Source: Labilibaculum filiforme (GTDB lineage Bacteria > Bacteroidota > Bacteroidia > Bacteroidales > Marinifilaceae). Taken from it: 64,000 bases of DNA. The stretch lies in contig NZ_MVDD01000011.1 of NCBI RefSeq assembly GCF_002843315.1, forward strand, positions 1-64,000. Reading direction: 5' to 3'. The translations under genes and the position numbers were made by a program. Shown one piece after another: positions 32,640-41,049 of this stretch. Each line of letters begins with the position of its first letter. The stretch's first letter is position 1. The notes under the pieces were generated by a model. The model searched no databases and was not told where the DNA came from. It saw only the letters and a program-made list of their open reading frames with translations.

Positions 32640-34778
32640 ATGCATCGACTTTTGAAAAGGCAGATCCGTAAGTATTTATCTGCGGAGGATGAAAGTAAAT
32701 TTGAATACTTTCTGAAGGCAGTGAATGAAGCTTACACAGACTACGATACCGACCTAAAACAGCACGAGAATATTTTGGAAACTTGTTCGGTGGAACTTTT
32801 TACGCTTAATAAGGAGCTGCAAAAAACGCTTCAAAATAAAACCGAAGAGGTGAAAGAAACTTCTTCCCGAATGGAAACTATTGTAAATAGTATTTCGGAA
32901 ATAATTTTTCAAACTACTTTTTCGGGGGAATGGTTGTATTTAAATGTGGCATGGACAAAAATTACTGGTTTTACTATTGATAAGAGTATTGGAGTTAATG
33001 CTTTTGAATTTATACATCCTGATGATATTAAGTCCTGTTTGTTGAAATTGAGAACTTTGATAGAAGGGGAAAGTAACTTTTGTTTTATTGAAGGTCGAAT
33101 ATTAACCAATAGTGGTAGTTACAAATGGTGCGAAGCTACTATTAGACTTGCCAAAGAAAGGGATGGAATTAAAAGTGGTTTTACCGGAACTGTAAAAGAT
33201 ATTACCGAAAGAAAAAGATTAGAAGCAGAGAAGAACAAAACAGAAGAAAAATTTAAATTGATATTTGAAAAGTCATCTGTAGCTTATTTAATTACTAAAG
33301 GATCGCAGTTTTTTGAATGTAATAAGGCTTGTCTCGATCTATTTGGGGTAAGCCGAAAAGAAGATTTTATTGGTAGATCGGTAGCCGATTTTTCGCCCCA
33401 ATACCAACCAAATGGAGCTTTGTCATTAGAAACAGCAAGAACTTGGATTGAGGAATGTAAGACCAAAGGTTATGCGAAGTTCGATTGGATACATCTGAAG
33501 GAAAATGGGTCGGAATTTCCTGTTGAGATTGCTTTAAATACGGTTCCATTGATGGAAGGGACTGTCTCTTTTGTTGTTCTGAATGACTTATCGGAAAGAA
33601 AACGGGTAGAACAGGAGTTAATTATTGCCAAAGAGAAGGCCGAAAATGCAACATTGGTAAAAGCACAGTTTTTGTCCACCATGTCGCACGAAATACGTAC
33701 TCCCATGAATGCCGTGATTGGAGTTACTCATTTATTATCGGAAGATAATCCTCGCGAAGACCAAATTCAGAATATCAATATATTGAAACTTTCGGCGGAT
33801 AATTTAATGGCTTTAATTAATGATATTCTTGATTTTAGTAAAATTGAGGCTGGTCGCGTTACTGTGGAAGCGGTAGAGTTTAATTTTAGGAATCTGATTC
33901 AAAATATTGCTTCCGTTTTTATCCCTCGATCGAGAGAGAAAGGATTGGATTTTATAGTGGATATCGATCCTAAAATTCCTGTTAATTTAATTGGAGACCC
34001 AACACGTATTTCTCAAATTCTTAATAACCTGTGCGGTAATGCAATTAAGTTTACCGATAAGGGAAATGTACAGATTGTAGTTTCCTATCAGGAACGGTAT
34101 GCGGATAAGCTAAAAGTGAAATTTGAGATAAAAGATACGGGAATAGGAATTCCAGAGCATAAGCAGGACGAAATATTTCAATCTTTTTCGCAGGCCGACT
34201 CAAATACCACTCGATTGTATGGTGGAACTGGTTTAGGACTTACCATTTCGAAAAAGTTAATTGAGATAATGGGTGGTTCTATTGATGTAAAGAGTGATCT
34301 TGAATTTGGAACTACTTTTACTTTTGATTTGCATTTAATTGTGAGTCATCACCCTCAAATAAAGCTTGATTTTACAGTTCGGAATTATCGGAATCTTAAT
34401 AAAGTGAAAGGTTTGCATATTTTGCTGGTGGAAGATAATCCGATGAATGTTTTGATGATAAAACAGTTTCTGAAAAAATGGGAAATTACCTACGAAATTG
34501 CAACGAACGGACGAGTAGCCTTGGAGAAAGTTCAGTCGGATAATTTTGATATGGTGCTAATGGATTTACAAATGCCGGTAATGGATGGTTACGAGGCAAC
34601 CGAGAGTATTCGAAGTTTGCCCGGTGAGAAATACCAGAAAATACCAATTTTAGCGATTACAGCTTCGTTATTTAACGAAATTCATACAAAGGTATTGAAC
34701 GCAGGAATGAACGATTTTGTATCCAAACCAATTAATCCCGAAGATTTATATCTTAAAATTGAGAAATACGTGCACTAA
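32640..34778 (+). CDS. PAS-PAS hybrid histidine kinase with receiver domain
   Basis: This 712-residue soluble kinase has an N-terminal coiled coil (about 15-75), two PAS domains (about 75-195 ending 'DITERKRLE' and 200-325 ending 'DLSERKRVE'), a HisKA domain with H350 ('MSHEIRTPMNAV'), an HATPase domain (about 455-575 with 'DTGIGIP' and 'GGTGLGLTI') and a C-terminal receiver with D642 ('VLMDLQMPVMDGYEA'). There are no membrane helices, so it is cytoplasmic and probably receives its input from the FIST protein of the same operon. The output partner (HPt or regulator) is not in the window. Confidence 0.93.
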   Translation: MHRLLKRQIRKYLSAEDESKFEYFLKAVNEAYTDYDTDLKQHENILETCSVELFTLNKELQKTLQNKTEEVKETSSRMETIVNSISEIIFQTTFSGEWLYLNVAWTKITGFTIDKSIGVNAFEFIHPDDIKSCLLKLRTLIEGESNFCFIEGRILTNSGSYKWCEATIRLAKERDGIKSGFTGTVKDITERKRLEAEKNKTEEKFKLIFEKSSVAYLITKGSQFFECNKACLDLFGVSRKEDFIGRSVADFSPQYQPNGALSLETARTWIEECKTKGYAKFDWIHLKENGSEFPVEIALNTVPLMEGTVSFVVLNDLSERKRVEQELIIAKEKAENATLVKAQFLSTMSHEIRTPMNAVIGVTHLLSEDNPREDQIQNINILKLSADNLMALINDILDFSKIEAGRVTVEAVEFNFRNLIQNIASVFIPRSREKGLDFIVDIDPKIPVNLIGDPTRISQILNNLCGNAIKFTDKGNVQIVVSYQERYADKLKVKFEIKDTGIGIPEHKQDEIFQSFSQADSNTTRLYGGTGLGLTISKKLIEIMGGSIDVKSDLEFGTTFTFDLHLIVSHHPQIKLDFTVRNYRNLNKVKGLHILLVEDNPMNVLMIKQFLKKWEITYEIATNGRVALEKVQSDNFDMVLMDLQMPVMDGYEATESIRSLPGEKYQKIPILAITASLFNEIHTKVLNAGMNDFVSKPINPEDLYLKIEKYVH

Positions 34779-34784
34779 CACTAC

Positions 34785-35588
34785 TTACTCTTTAACTTCT
34801 ATCCACTGATTCATTTTTAGCAACGGACAAAATTCGTCTGATGGATCCAATTCTATAAATGGGTACTTAACTTTCGATAGGTACAAACCTTGCGCAGGAG
34901 CTAGTTGTAAAAATTTAGAAGGAATCTCGTTTTTTATCATGGTTTCGAAGGCTTCAATACTTTTTATTCCCATTCCAACTTCAATTAATTCGTGAACAAG
35001 AATTCGAATCATTCCTCTTAAGAATCGATTGGCTGTAATTTGTATGCGGAAGCTTGTCTCGGAACTATCGGTAAATATTTGTAGCGAAAATATGCGACAG
35101 CGTGTATGGTTGTGCTTGTCTGGCGATTTGCAAAAAGCCCTGAATTCGCGATATTTTGAGAAAATAGAAGCGGCCTTAGCCATTTTATTTAAGTCGGGCT
35201 TGATATTATAATAGGAACTAAGCTCACTTAAAAAAGGATTTTCTTTGGTGTGAATAAAGTAGTTGTAAGTTCTTTCTTTGGCACTGGTTTGGGCATGATC
35301 ATCGGCGCCTGCCTCAAAAACATCGTGCACCACAACATCCGAAGGAAGCATTTTATTTACAACGAAAAGATGTTGTTCGTTCCAGATTTTGTCGGTATTA
35401 ATATGAAAATAATATTGCGAGGAATGTACTCCTGCATCAGTCCTGCCACATCCAATGCAAATGGTTTTTTCCTTTAGTAGTTTCGACAGATTATCTTCAA
35501 TAATTGCCTGAACACTTACAACATTTAACTGTCGTTGCCATCCTCTATATTTGGTTCCCTTGTAACTAATGCGAAAAAAATACCTCAC
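34785..35588 (-). CDS. truA: tRNA pseudouridine(38-40) synthase TruA
   Basis: This 267-residue enzyme converts uridines 38-40 of the tRNA anticodon arm to pseudouridine. The catalytic Asp is D51 in 'GCGRTDAGVHS'. Other family blocks are 'YKGTKYRGWQRQ' at the N-terminus and 'RFLRGMIRILVHELIEVG' near residue 190. The length is normal. It is transcribed towards the hybrid kinase gene and divergently from the C69 peptidase. Confidence 0.95.
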   Translation of the reverse strand: MRYFFRISYKGTKYRGWQRQLNVVSVQAIIEDNLSKLLKEKTICIGCGRTDAGVHSSQYYFHINTDKIWNEQHLFVVNKMLPSDVVVHDVFEAGADDHAQTSAKERTYNYFIHTKENPFLSELSSYYNIKPDLNKMAKAASIFSKYREFRAFCKSPDKHNHTRCRIFSLQIFTDSSETSFRIQITANRFLRGMIRILVHELIEVGMGIKSIEAFETMIKNEIPSKFLQLAPAQGLYLSKVKYPFIELDPSDEFCPLLKMNQWIEVKE

Positions 35589-35796
35589 TTTACCTAATTT
35601 TAACTTTTAAAATTTTCTGCAGGCAAAGGTATAAATTCATCGGGTCAATTTTCAAAATGCATAGCAATTCTCTAAACTCCTTTTAAATAGACTGTTTTTT
35701 GCCAATAAATCTTCCGAATAAGTTATCTTAGAGCTCATTTTTAGAGAAATTATAACACAATTGGGTGTTTAGAGCAGAAACTTAAACAACAAAACA

Positions 35797-37410
35797 ATGA
35801 AAAAATTATTGGTTGCCATTTTGGTGATTTTCACAATTACTACTCACCAGTCTAATGCCCAATCGGTATTCGATCAGGTGAACGATCCTTATTTCGGAGA
35901 AAGTTGTACCAGTATATTGGTCGGCAAAAAAGCCACTACCGACGGATCGGTAATTACCAGTCATACCTGTGATGGAAAATACAGAACTTGGCTGCAAGTA
36001 GAAAAAGGACAAAAATTTGAGAAGGATACAAGCCTTGAAATCTACAAAGGAAGTTTAAAAACCGAGACTGCCTGGGACAGACGGAACATGACTGTGGTGG
36101 GCACAATTCCTCAGGCAAAAGAAACTTATACCTACCTAAATACCGCTTATCCATGTTTAAATGAGAAACAATTAGCTATTGGCGAAACAACCATTGTGGG
36201 ACCGAAAGAGTTGGTGAACGATAACGGAATGTTTCTGATTGAGGAGTTGGAGCGGATTGCATTGCAAAGATGTGCAACGGCTCGCGAGGCGATTGATTTA
36301 ATTGGAAAGCTAATTAAAGAGTATGGCTACGGCGATTGGGGTGAATGTATTACCATTGCCGATAAAAACGAGGTTTGGCAATTGGAGATTTTTGGCGAAG
36401 GACCCGATAAAATTGGTGGGGTTTGGGCCGCACAGCGCATTCCAGATAATCATGTTGGTGTATCGGCAAATATTTCACGTATAGGTGTGATCGATCAGAA
36501 AAACAAAGACTATTTTAAGTATTCGGAGAATGTATTTTCGGTAGCAAAAGAATTAGGCCGTTGGGATGGACAAGAGGAATTTAAATTTTGGAAAGCCTAC
36601 GGAAAAGTCGAAAAACCATTTAAAATTCGTGAGTTTTTTATTCTGAATGCCTTGGCACCATCCTTACACCTGGATTTTGAGGCGGCTGAGTTACCATTTT
36701 CGGTAAAACCGGATCGGAAGGTTTCTGTGCACGATGTAATTGCTTTGTATCGCGAAACCTACGAAGGAACCGTGTATGATATGACCCAAAATTTGAATGT
36801 GCTTCGAAAAAAATACAATGAGGAGAAGGAGGAGATTGGTGTAGATACGATTACTGCTCTTAATGCGCATCCTTGGCCAAATGGCGATAATCGTAAGCTT
36901 TATAACTACCTGGAAGAGGGTTCTGTTGAGTACCAGCGAACTGTTGCCGTTTCGTGGTGTTCGTATTCTCATATCATTCAGTTAAGAGATTGGTTGCCCG
37001 ATGAAATTGGTGGAAGAGCGTGGTTTTCTTTCGATAATCCTGGTCAAAGTCCTCGTATTCCGATTTATTCCGGAACAACGGAATTGCCAGAGAGTTTCCA
37101 ATTTTGTGGTCAGCAACGCTATCGTAACGATGCTGCAATTTGGCAATATCGGAAGGCCAACAAATTGGCTACTTTGCAGTGGCAAACTACTCGAAAGGAA
37201 ATGATGGAAGAGGTTGCTTACTTCGAGGAGAAAGGATTTAATGAGGCTGCAATATTAGAAACACAAATTCAGAAATTACTGAAAGAAGGAAAAACCGAAG
37301 AAGCAAAAGTAATTTTGAACAAATATACCCGCGATTTTACTGGCGCTACCATGCTGCGTTGGAAAGAACTGGAGAATGAGTATTGGGGAAGATTTGGCAT
37401 GGGATTTTAA
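35797..37410 (+). CDS. Secreted C69 family dipeptidase (Ntn hydrolase)
   Basis: This 537-residue enzyme has a signal peptide (about 1-21), a short propeptide and the conserved 'GESCTSILVG' where C37 should become the N-terminal nucleophile after self-processing. Further C69 blocks are 'TDGSVITSHTCDG', 'YGYGDWGECITIADKNEVW' and 'RIGVIDQ'. Family members cleave dipeptides with broad specificity, so the enzyme probably processes peptides in the periplasm or at the surface. The gene is monocistronic with a strong terminator. Confidence 0.9.
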   Translation: MKKLLVAILVIFTITTHQSNAQSVFDQVNDPYFGESCTSILVGKKATTDGSVITSHTCDGKYRTWLQVEKGQKFEKDTSLEIYKGSLKTETAWDRRNMTVVGTIPQAKETYTYLNTAYPCLNEKQLAIGETTIVGPKELVNDNGMFLIEELERIALQRCATAREAIDLIGKLIKEYGYGDWGECITIADKNEVWQLEIFGEGPDKIGGVWAAQRIPDNHVGVSANISRIGVIDQKNKDYFKYSENVFSVAKELGRWDGQEEFKFWKAYGKVEKPFKIREFFILNALAPSLHLDFEAAELPFSVKPDRKVSVHDVIALYRETYEGTVYDMTQNLNVLRKKYNEEKEEIGVDTITALNAHPWPNGDNRKLYNYLEEGSVEYQRTVAVSWCSYSHIIQLRDWLPDEIGGRAWFSFDNPGQSPRIPIYSGTTELPESFQFCGQQRYRNDAAIWQYRKANKLATLQWQTTRKEMMEEVAYFEEKGFNEAAILETQIQKLLKEGKTEEAKVILNKYTRDFTGATMLRWKELENEYWGRFGMGF

Positions 37411-37482
37411 TCCGGAAAGTCCTGTAAATAAATAACAAATGAGTTCTAATATATAAATTAGCGACCTTGTTGGAATAAGGAG

Positions 37483-37519
37483 GAGCTGTTCAATTACCAA
37501 TTGAATGGCTCTTTTTTTT
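37483..37519 (+). terminator. Rho-independent terminator after the C69 peptidase
   Basis: The stem gagctgttcaatt/aattgaatggctc has near-perfect pairing and is followed by eight T residues. Confidence 0.9.
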
Positions 37520-37698
37520 GTCAAAATCCCATCTTTTTTAACGAAAATCTAGCTGGAAAGAAACATTTTATAAGACTTATTTTGATGTTAATTTGTGATG
37601 ATGTGCAGTAGACATTCGCCCAAGAAAGAAAAATTGTTACATGTTGAAGTGTTTCGAAAGCGGCGAGGGGGGTGTTTGATTCTAAAAGAAGGTTTTAT

Positions 37699-37728
37699 TT
37701 GGTAAAATAGGTTTTTAACTTATTTTTG
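37699..37728 (+). promoter_or_regulatory. Bacteroidota-type promoter of the first GH3 gene
   Basis: TTG (37699-37701) and TATTTTTG (37721-37728) are separated by 19 bases, the best -33/-7 pair seen in the window. The start codon lies 70 bases downstream. Confidence 0.65.
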
Positions 37729-37797
37729 TTTTAGAATGTTTGCTTAATAAGCATATACTTGCATTTATATAACAAGTTTAAATTATATTTTAGAACT

Positions 37798-40017
37798 ATG
37801 AATTGCACATTATTATTCTTACTTGTATTTATATTATTGCCATTTAGTAGTGTTATAGCTCAAAATAACTCAGCAAAAGCACAACAGATTGAATCCATTT
37901 TAAGTAAGCTTAGCATCGAAGAAAAGGCTGGGCAGTTGAACTTGATTCCAATTGAGGGAGAACCTAGCGAGAAGCATTTGCAAATGATTCGGGATGGGAA
38001 AATTGGAAGTGTGATAAAATCGAATGGAGCAGCTCAGAATTTGAGATTACAGAAAATTGCTGTGGAAGAGTCGAAAAGTGGCATTCCTATTCTATTTCAG
38101 GAGGATGTGATTCATGGTTACAAAACCATTGCTCCAATTCCATTAGCCGAAGCTGCCAGTTGGGATTTAGAGGCCATTCGCAAATCGGCGGCTGTTGCTG
38201 CCAGAGAAGCTAGAGCTGCAGGCATCCAACTGACTTATGCACCTATGGTTGATGTTTGTCGCGATCCTCGATGGGGACGAATTATTGAAGCTGCTGGTGA
38301 AGATCCTTATTTGGGGAGCTTGGTGGCAGCCGCTCGTGTGCATGGCTTTCAGAATTCTGGAGAGAACGAAAATCAAAATATATTGGCTTGTGTAAAGCAT
38401 TTCGCAGGCTATGGCGCGTCTTTAGCGGGTCGCGATTACAACATTCAGGATGTATCGGAACGGGAATTGCGCGAAGTTTATTTGCCTCCTTTTCAGGCGG
38501 CAATTGATGCAGACGTGGCCAGTTTAATGTGTGCTTACACGGCTTACGATGGTTTGCCTCTTACAGCCAGCAAATTTTTAATGCAGGATGTGTTGCGTGG
38601 CGAAATGGGTTTTAAAGGCTTAACAATGACCGATTGGCAAACCATTCCAAACATGGTGAAAATTGGCGTTGCCGAGAATGACACGATAGCAACTGTGATG
38701 TCTATGGATGCGGGTATTGATATGGACATGTCTTCAGAAAAATACGTTCAGTTGATTCCATACTTGGTAAAAACGGGAAAGATTACAGAGAAACAAGTAG
38801 ACGATGCAGTTCGTCAAGTTTTGATATTAAAACAAAAAGCTGGTTTGCTGGATGATGCCTTGGCTTTATTCGATGAGAAAAGACAAGATAAAGAGTTGTT
38901 ATCGGAAAAGAATTTTGCCGAGACAAAAGACATTGCATTGAAGAGTATGGTTTTGCTTAAAAATAAAGAGCAAATTCTACCCATCAAAAAAATAGTGAAG
39001 AACATTGCCATAGTGGGTCCTTTTGCAAAAGTGAAAAGAGATCTATTAGGCTGGTGGGCTTGCAAGGGAAATCCTGAGGATGTGATTTCTATTTATGAAG
39101 GATTAGAAAAGGAGTTTGGCGGAGATGTTAATTTGACTTATGCCAAAGGATGTGAGATCGATAGCTTTAAAATGGCTGGAGCCCATTTAATTCCAGAAGC
39201 TGTGAAAGTGGCTCAAGAAGCCGATTTAGTAATTGTAGTTTTGGGTGAGGAGTATTGGATGAGTGGGGAAGGTGGAGGAACAGCTTCCTTGCATTTGCCT
39301 GGATTGCAGGAGCAATTGTTGGCTGAACTAGCCAAAACAAGCAAGCCAATTGTTTCGCTTATTGCAACAGGAAGACCTTACGTTTTAACACAGGTAGCCG
39401 AAAATTCGGATGCTGTTCTACAGGCTTGGATGCCGGGAACAGTAGGAGGAGAAGCGGTTGCAGAAGTGCTATCTGGAAAATTTAATCCTTGTGGGAAATT
39501 GCCAGTTACTTTTCCTTATCACGAAGGTCAGGTGCCAATTTTTCATAGCTATAAGAAAACAAGTCATTCCTTTAATGCCGGACCTAACGACGACAGGTAT
39601 TCTACCACTTATCGTGATGTGCAAAATGCACCCTTGTATCCATTTGGTTACGGCTTGTCTTACACCAGTTTCGATTATTCAGCTATTGAGTTGAGTAGTT
39701 CGGAAATGACCCAAGAAGGAAGTCTTAATGCGAGTATAAAAATTACCAATACAGGAAAAGTAGCTGGTCGTGAAATTGTTCAGTTGTACTTGCGCGATCA
39801 ATTTGCATCGGTAATTCGCCCCATGAAAGAATTGAAAGATTTTGCTTTGCTTGATTTAGAAGCAGGAGAGAGCAAAACCGTTATTTTCGAAATTACATCC
39901 GATAAGCTAAGTTTTATTGGTCGCGATTACAAAACGACTGTTGAGGCAGGAGAATTTACCCTCTTTATTGGTCCCAATTCAAGCGATTTAAAAGAAACTA
40001 GTTTTCACCTAAAATAA
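37798..40017 (+). CDS. Secreted GH3 beta-glycosidase (beta-glucosidase type)
   Basis: This 739-residue enzyme has a signal peptide (MNCTLLFLLVFILLPFSSVIA), an N-terminal GH3 barrel with catalytic nucleophile D279 in 'TMTDW' and the substrate-site motif 'KHFAGYGA..AGRDYN', a GH3_C domain (about 400-610) and a C-terminal fibronectin-III-like domain (about 650-730). I chose the ATG at 37798; a TTG 13 codons upstream gives no better signal peptide. Family members release terminal beta-linked sugars from oligosaccharides. It belongs with the second GH3 and the GH117 gene on the same strand, suggesting a role in polysaccharide breakdown. The exact sugar is uncertain. Confidence 0.92.
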   Translation: MNCTLLFLLVFILLPFSSVIAQNNSAKAQQIESILSKLSIEEKAGQLNLIPIEGEPSEKHLQMIRDGKIGSVIKSNGAAQNLRLQKIAVEESKSGIPILFQEDVIHGYKTIAPIPLAEAASWDLEAIRKSAAVAAREARAAGIQLTYAPMVDVCRDPRWGRIIEAAGEDPYLGSLVAAARVHGFQNSGENENQNILACVKHFAGYGASLAGRDYNIQDVSERELREVYLPPFQAAIDADVASLMCAYTAYDGLPLTASKFLMQDVLRGEMGFKGLTMTDWQTIPNMVKIGVAENDTIATVMSMDAGIDMDMSSEKYVQLIPYLVKTGKITEKQVDDAVRQVLILKQKAGLLDDALALFDEKRQDKELLSEKNFAETKDIALKSMVLLKNKEQILPIKKIVKNIAIVGPFAKVKRDLLGWWACKGNPEDVISIYEGLEKEFGGDVNLTYAKGCEIDSFKMAGAHLIPEAVKVAQEADLVIVVLGEEYWMSGEGGGTASLHLPGLQEQLLAELAKTSKPIVSLIATGRPYVLTQVAENSDAVLQAWMPGTVGGEAVAEVLSGKFNPCGKLPVTFPYHEGQVPIFHSYKKTSHSFNAGPNDDRYSTTYRDVQNAPLYPFGYGLSYTSFDYSAIELSSSEMTQEGSLNASIKITNTGKVAGREIVQLYLRDQFASVIRPMKELKDFALLDLEAGESKTVIFEITSDKLSFIGRDYKTTVEAGEFTLFIGPNSSDLKETSFHLK

Positions 40018-40025
40018 GTTTTTAA

Positions 40026-40895
40026 TTAAGAGTTATGAATTATGGAATTCATATTGGAGCTCAGTGCTTAAACTTATCAATATTCTATTTGCTAATTCTC
40101 GAGCCTGAAGGGCTCCAACTCCAATAACCCGGGGAAAATGAGCAACGCGAATGCTACCCTGGGATAAGAAGTAACAGTAAGTGCCGACGCAGAAAAAAAT
40201 GTCATTTGGAAAGCGAGACTTCTTTGCGTCGGAATAGCAATACAGATGATTAAGAGTTATGAATTTGATAATTAAGAATTATAAATTGGGGAATTCATAT
40301 TGAAGCTTTGTGCTTAAACTTATCCATATTCTATTTGCAACTCTTCGCAAATGGGAATTTGATTTCACTCGAGCCTGAAGGGCTCCAACTCCAATAACCC
40401 GGGGTAAATGAGCATCGCGAATGCTACCCTGGGATAAGAAGTAACAGTAAGTACCGACGCAGTGAAAATATCATTTGGAAAGCGAGACTGCTTTGCGTCG
40501 GAAAGGCAATATTGATGATTAAGAGTTATGAATTTGATAATTAAGAATTAAAAATTAAGAATTAAAAATTAGGGAATTCATATTGAAGCTTTGTGCTTAA
40601 ACTTATCCATATTCTATTTGCAACTCTTCGCAAATGGGAATTTGATTTCACTCGAGCCTGAAGGGCTCCAACTCCAATAACCCGGGGTAAATGAGCGGCG
40701 CGAATGCCACCCTGGGATAAGAAGTGACAGTAAGTACCGACGCAGAAAAAAATGTCATTTGGAAAGCGAGACATCTTTGCGTCGGAATAGTAATACTGAT
40801 GATTAAGAGTTATGAATTTGATAATTAAGAATTATAAATTAAGAATTAAAAAATGGGGAATTAACTTTGAAGTTTTTTGCTTAAAAATTAACAAG
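40026..40895. repeat. Three tandem copies (plus a partial fourth) of a hairpin-rich 224-284 bp repeat
   Basis: Copies start at about 40026, 40250 and 40519, with a fragment from 40803. Each carries an AT-rich leader ('aagagttatgaattt', 'aattaagaatt'), then 'gagcctgaagggctc' (a perfect small hairpin), 'cccgggg' paired with a distant 'ccctggg', and 'ccgacgca' paired with 'tgcgtcgg'. Stems are mostly conserved while spacers vary. Copies 2 and 3 share an insert 'caactcttcgcaaatggg' missing in copy 1. No protein is encoded. It lies between the two GH3 genes. Confidence 0.9.
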
Positions 40896-41049
40896 ATTTT
40901 ACCATATCTGCGGTTCACTTTTGTGTGTTGATAGTTGCTATTGAAATAACATTTTTTTTGAGTGCCTTAGGAGTTGGCATTTTATTAATTATTTAGAATA
41001 AGATTGATTTTAAACCAAACATCTTTAATTTAACGAATCACTATAGTCT

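Noticed and set aside
40026-40895. CRISPR array or satellite coding repeat
   Set aside because: Units are 224-284 bases with structured interiors, there are no short repeats with regular spacers, no cas genes and no frame kept across copies.
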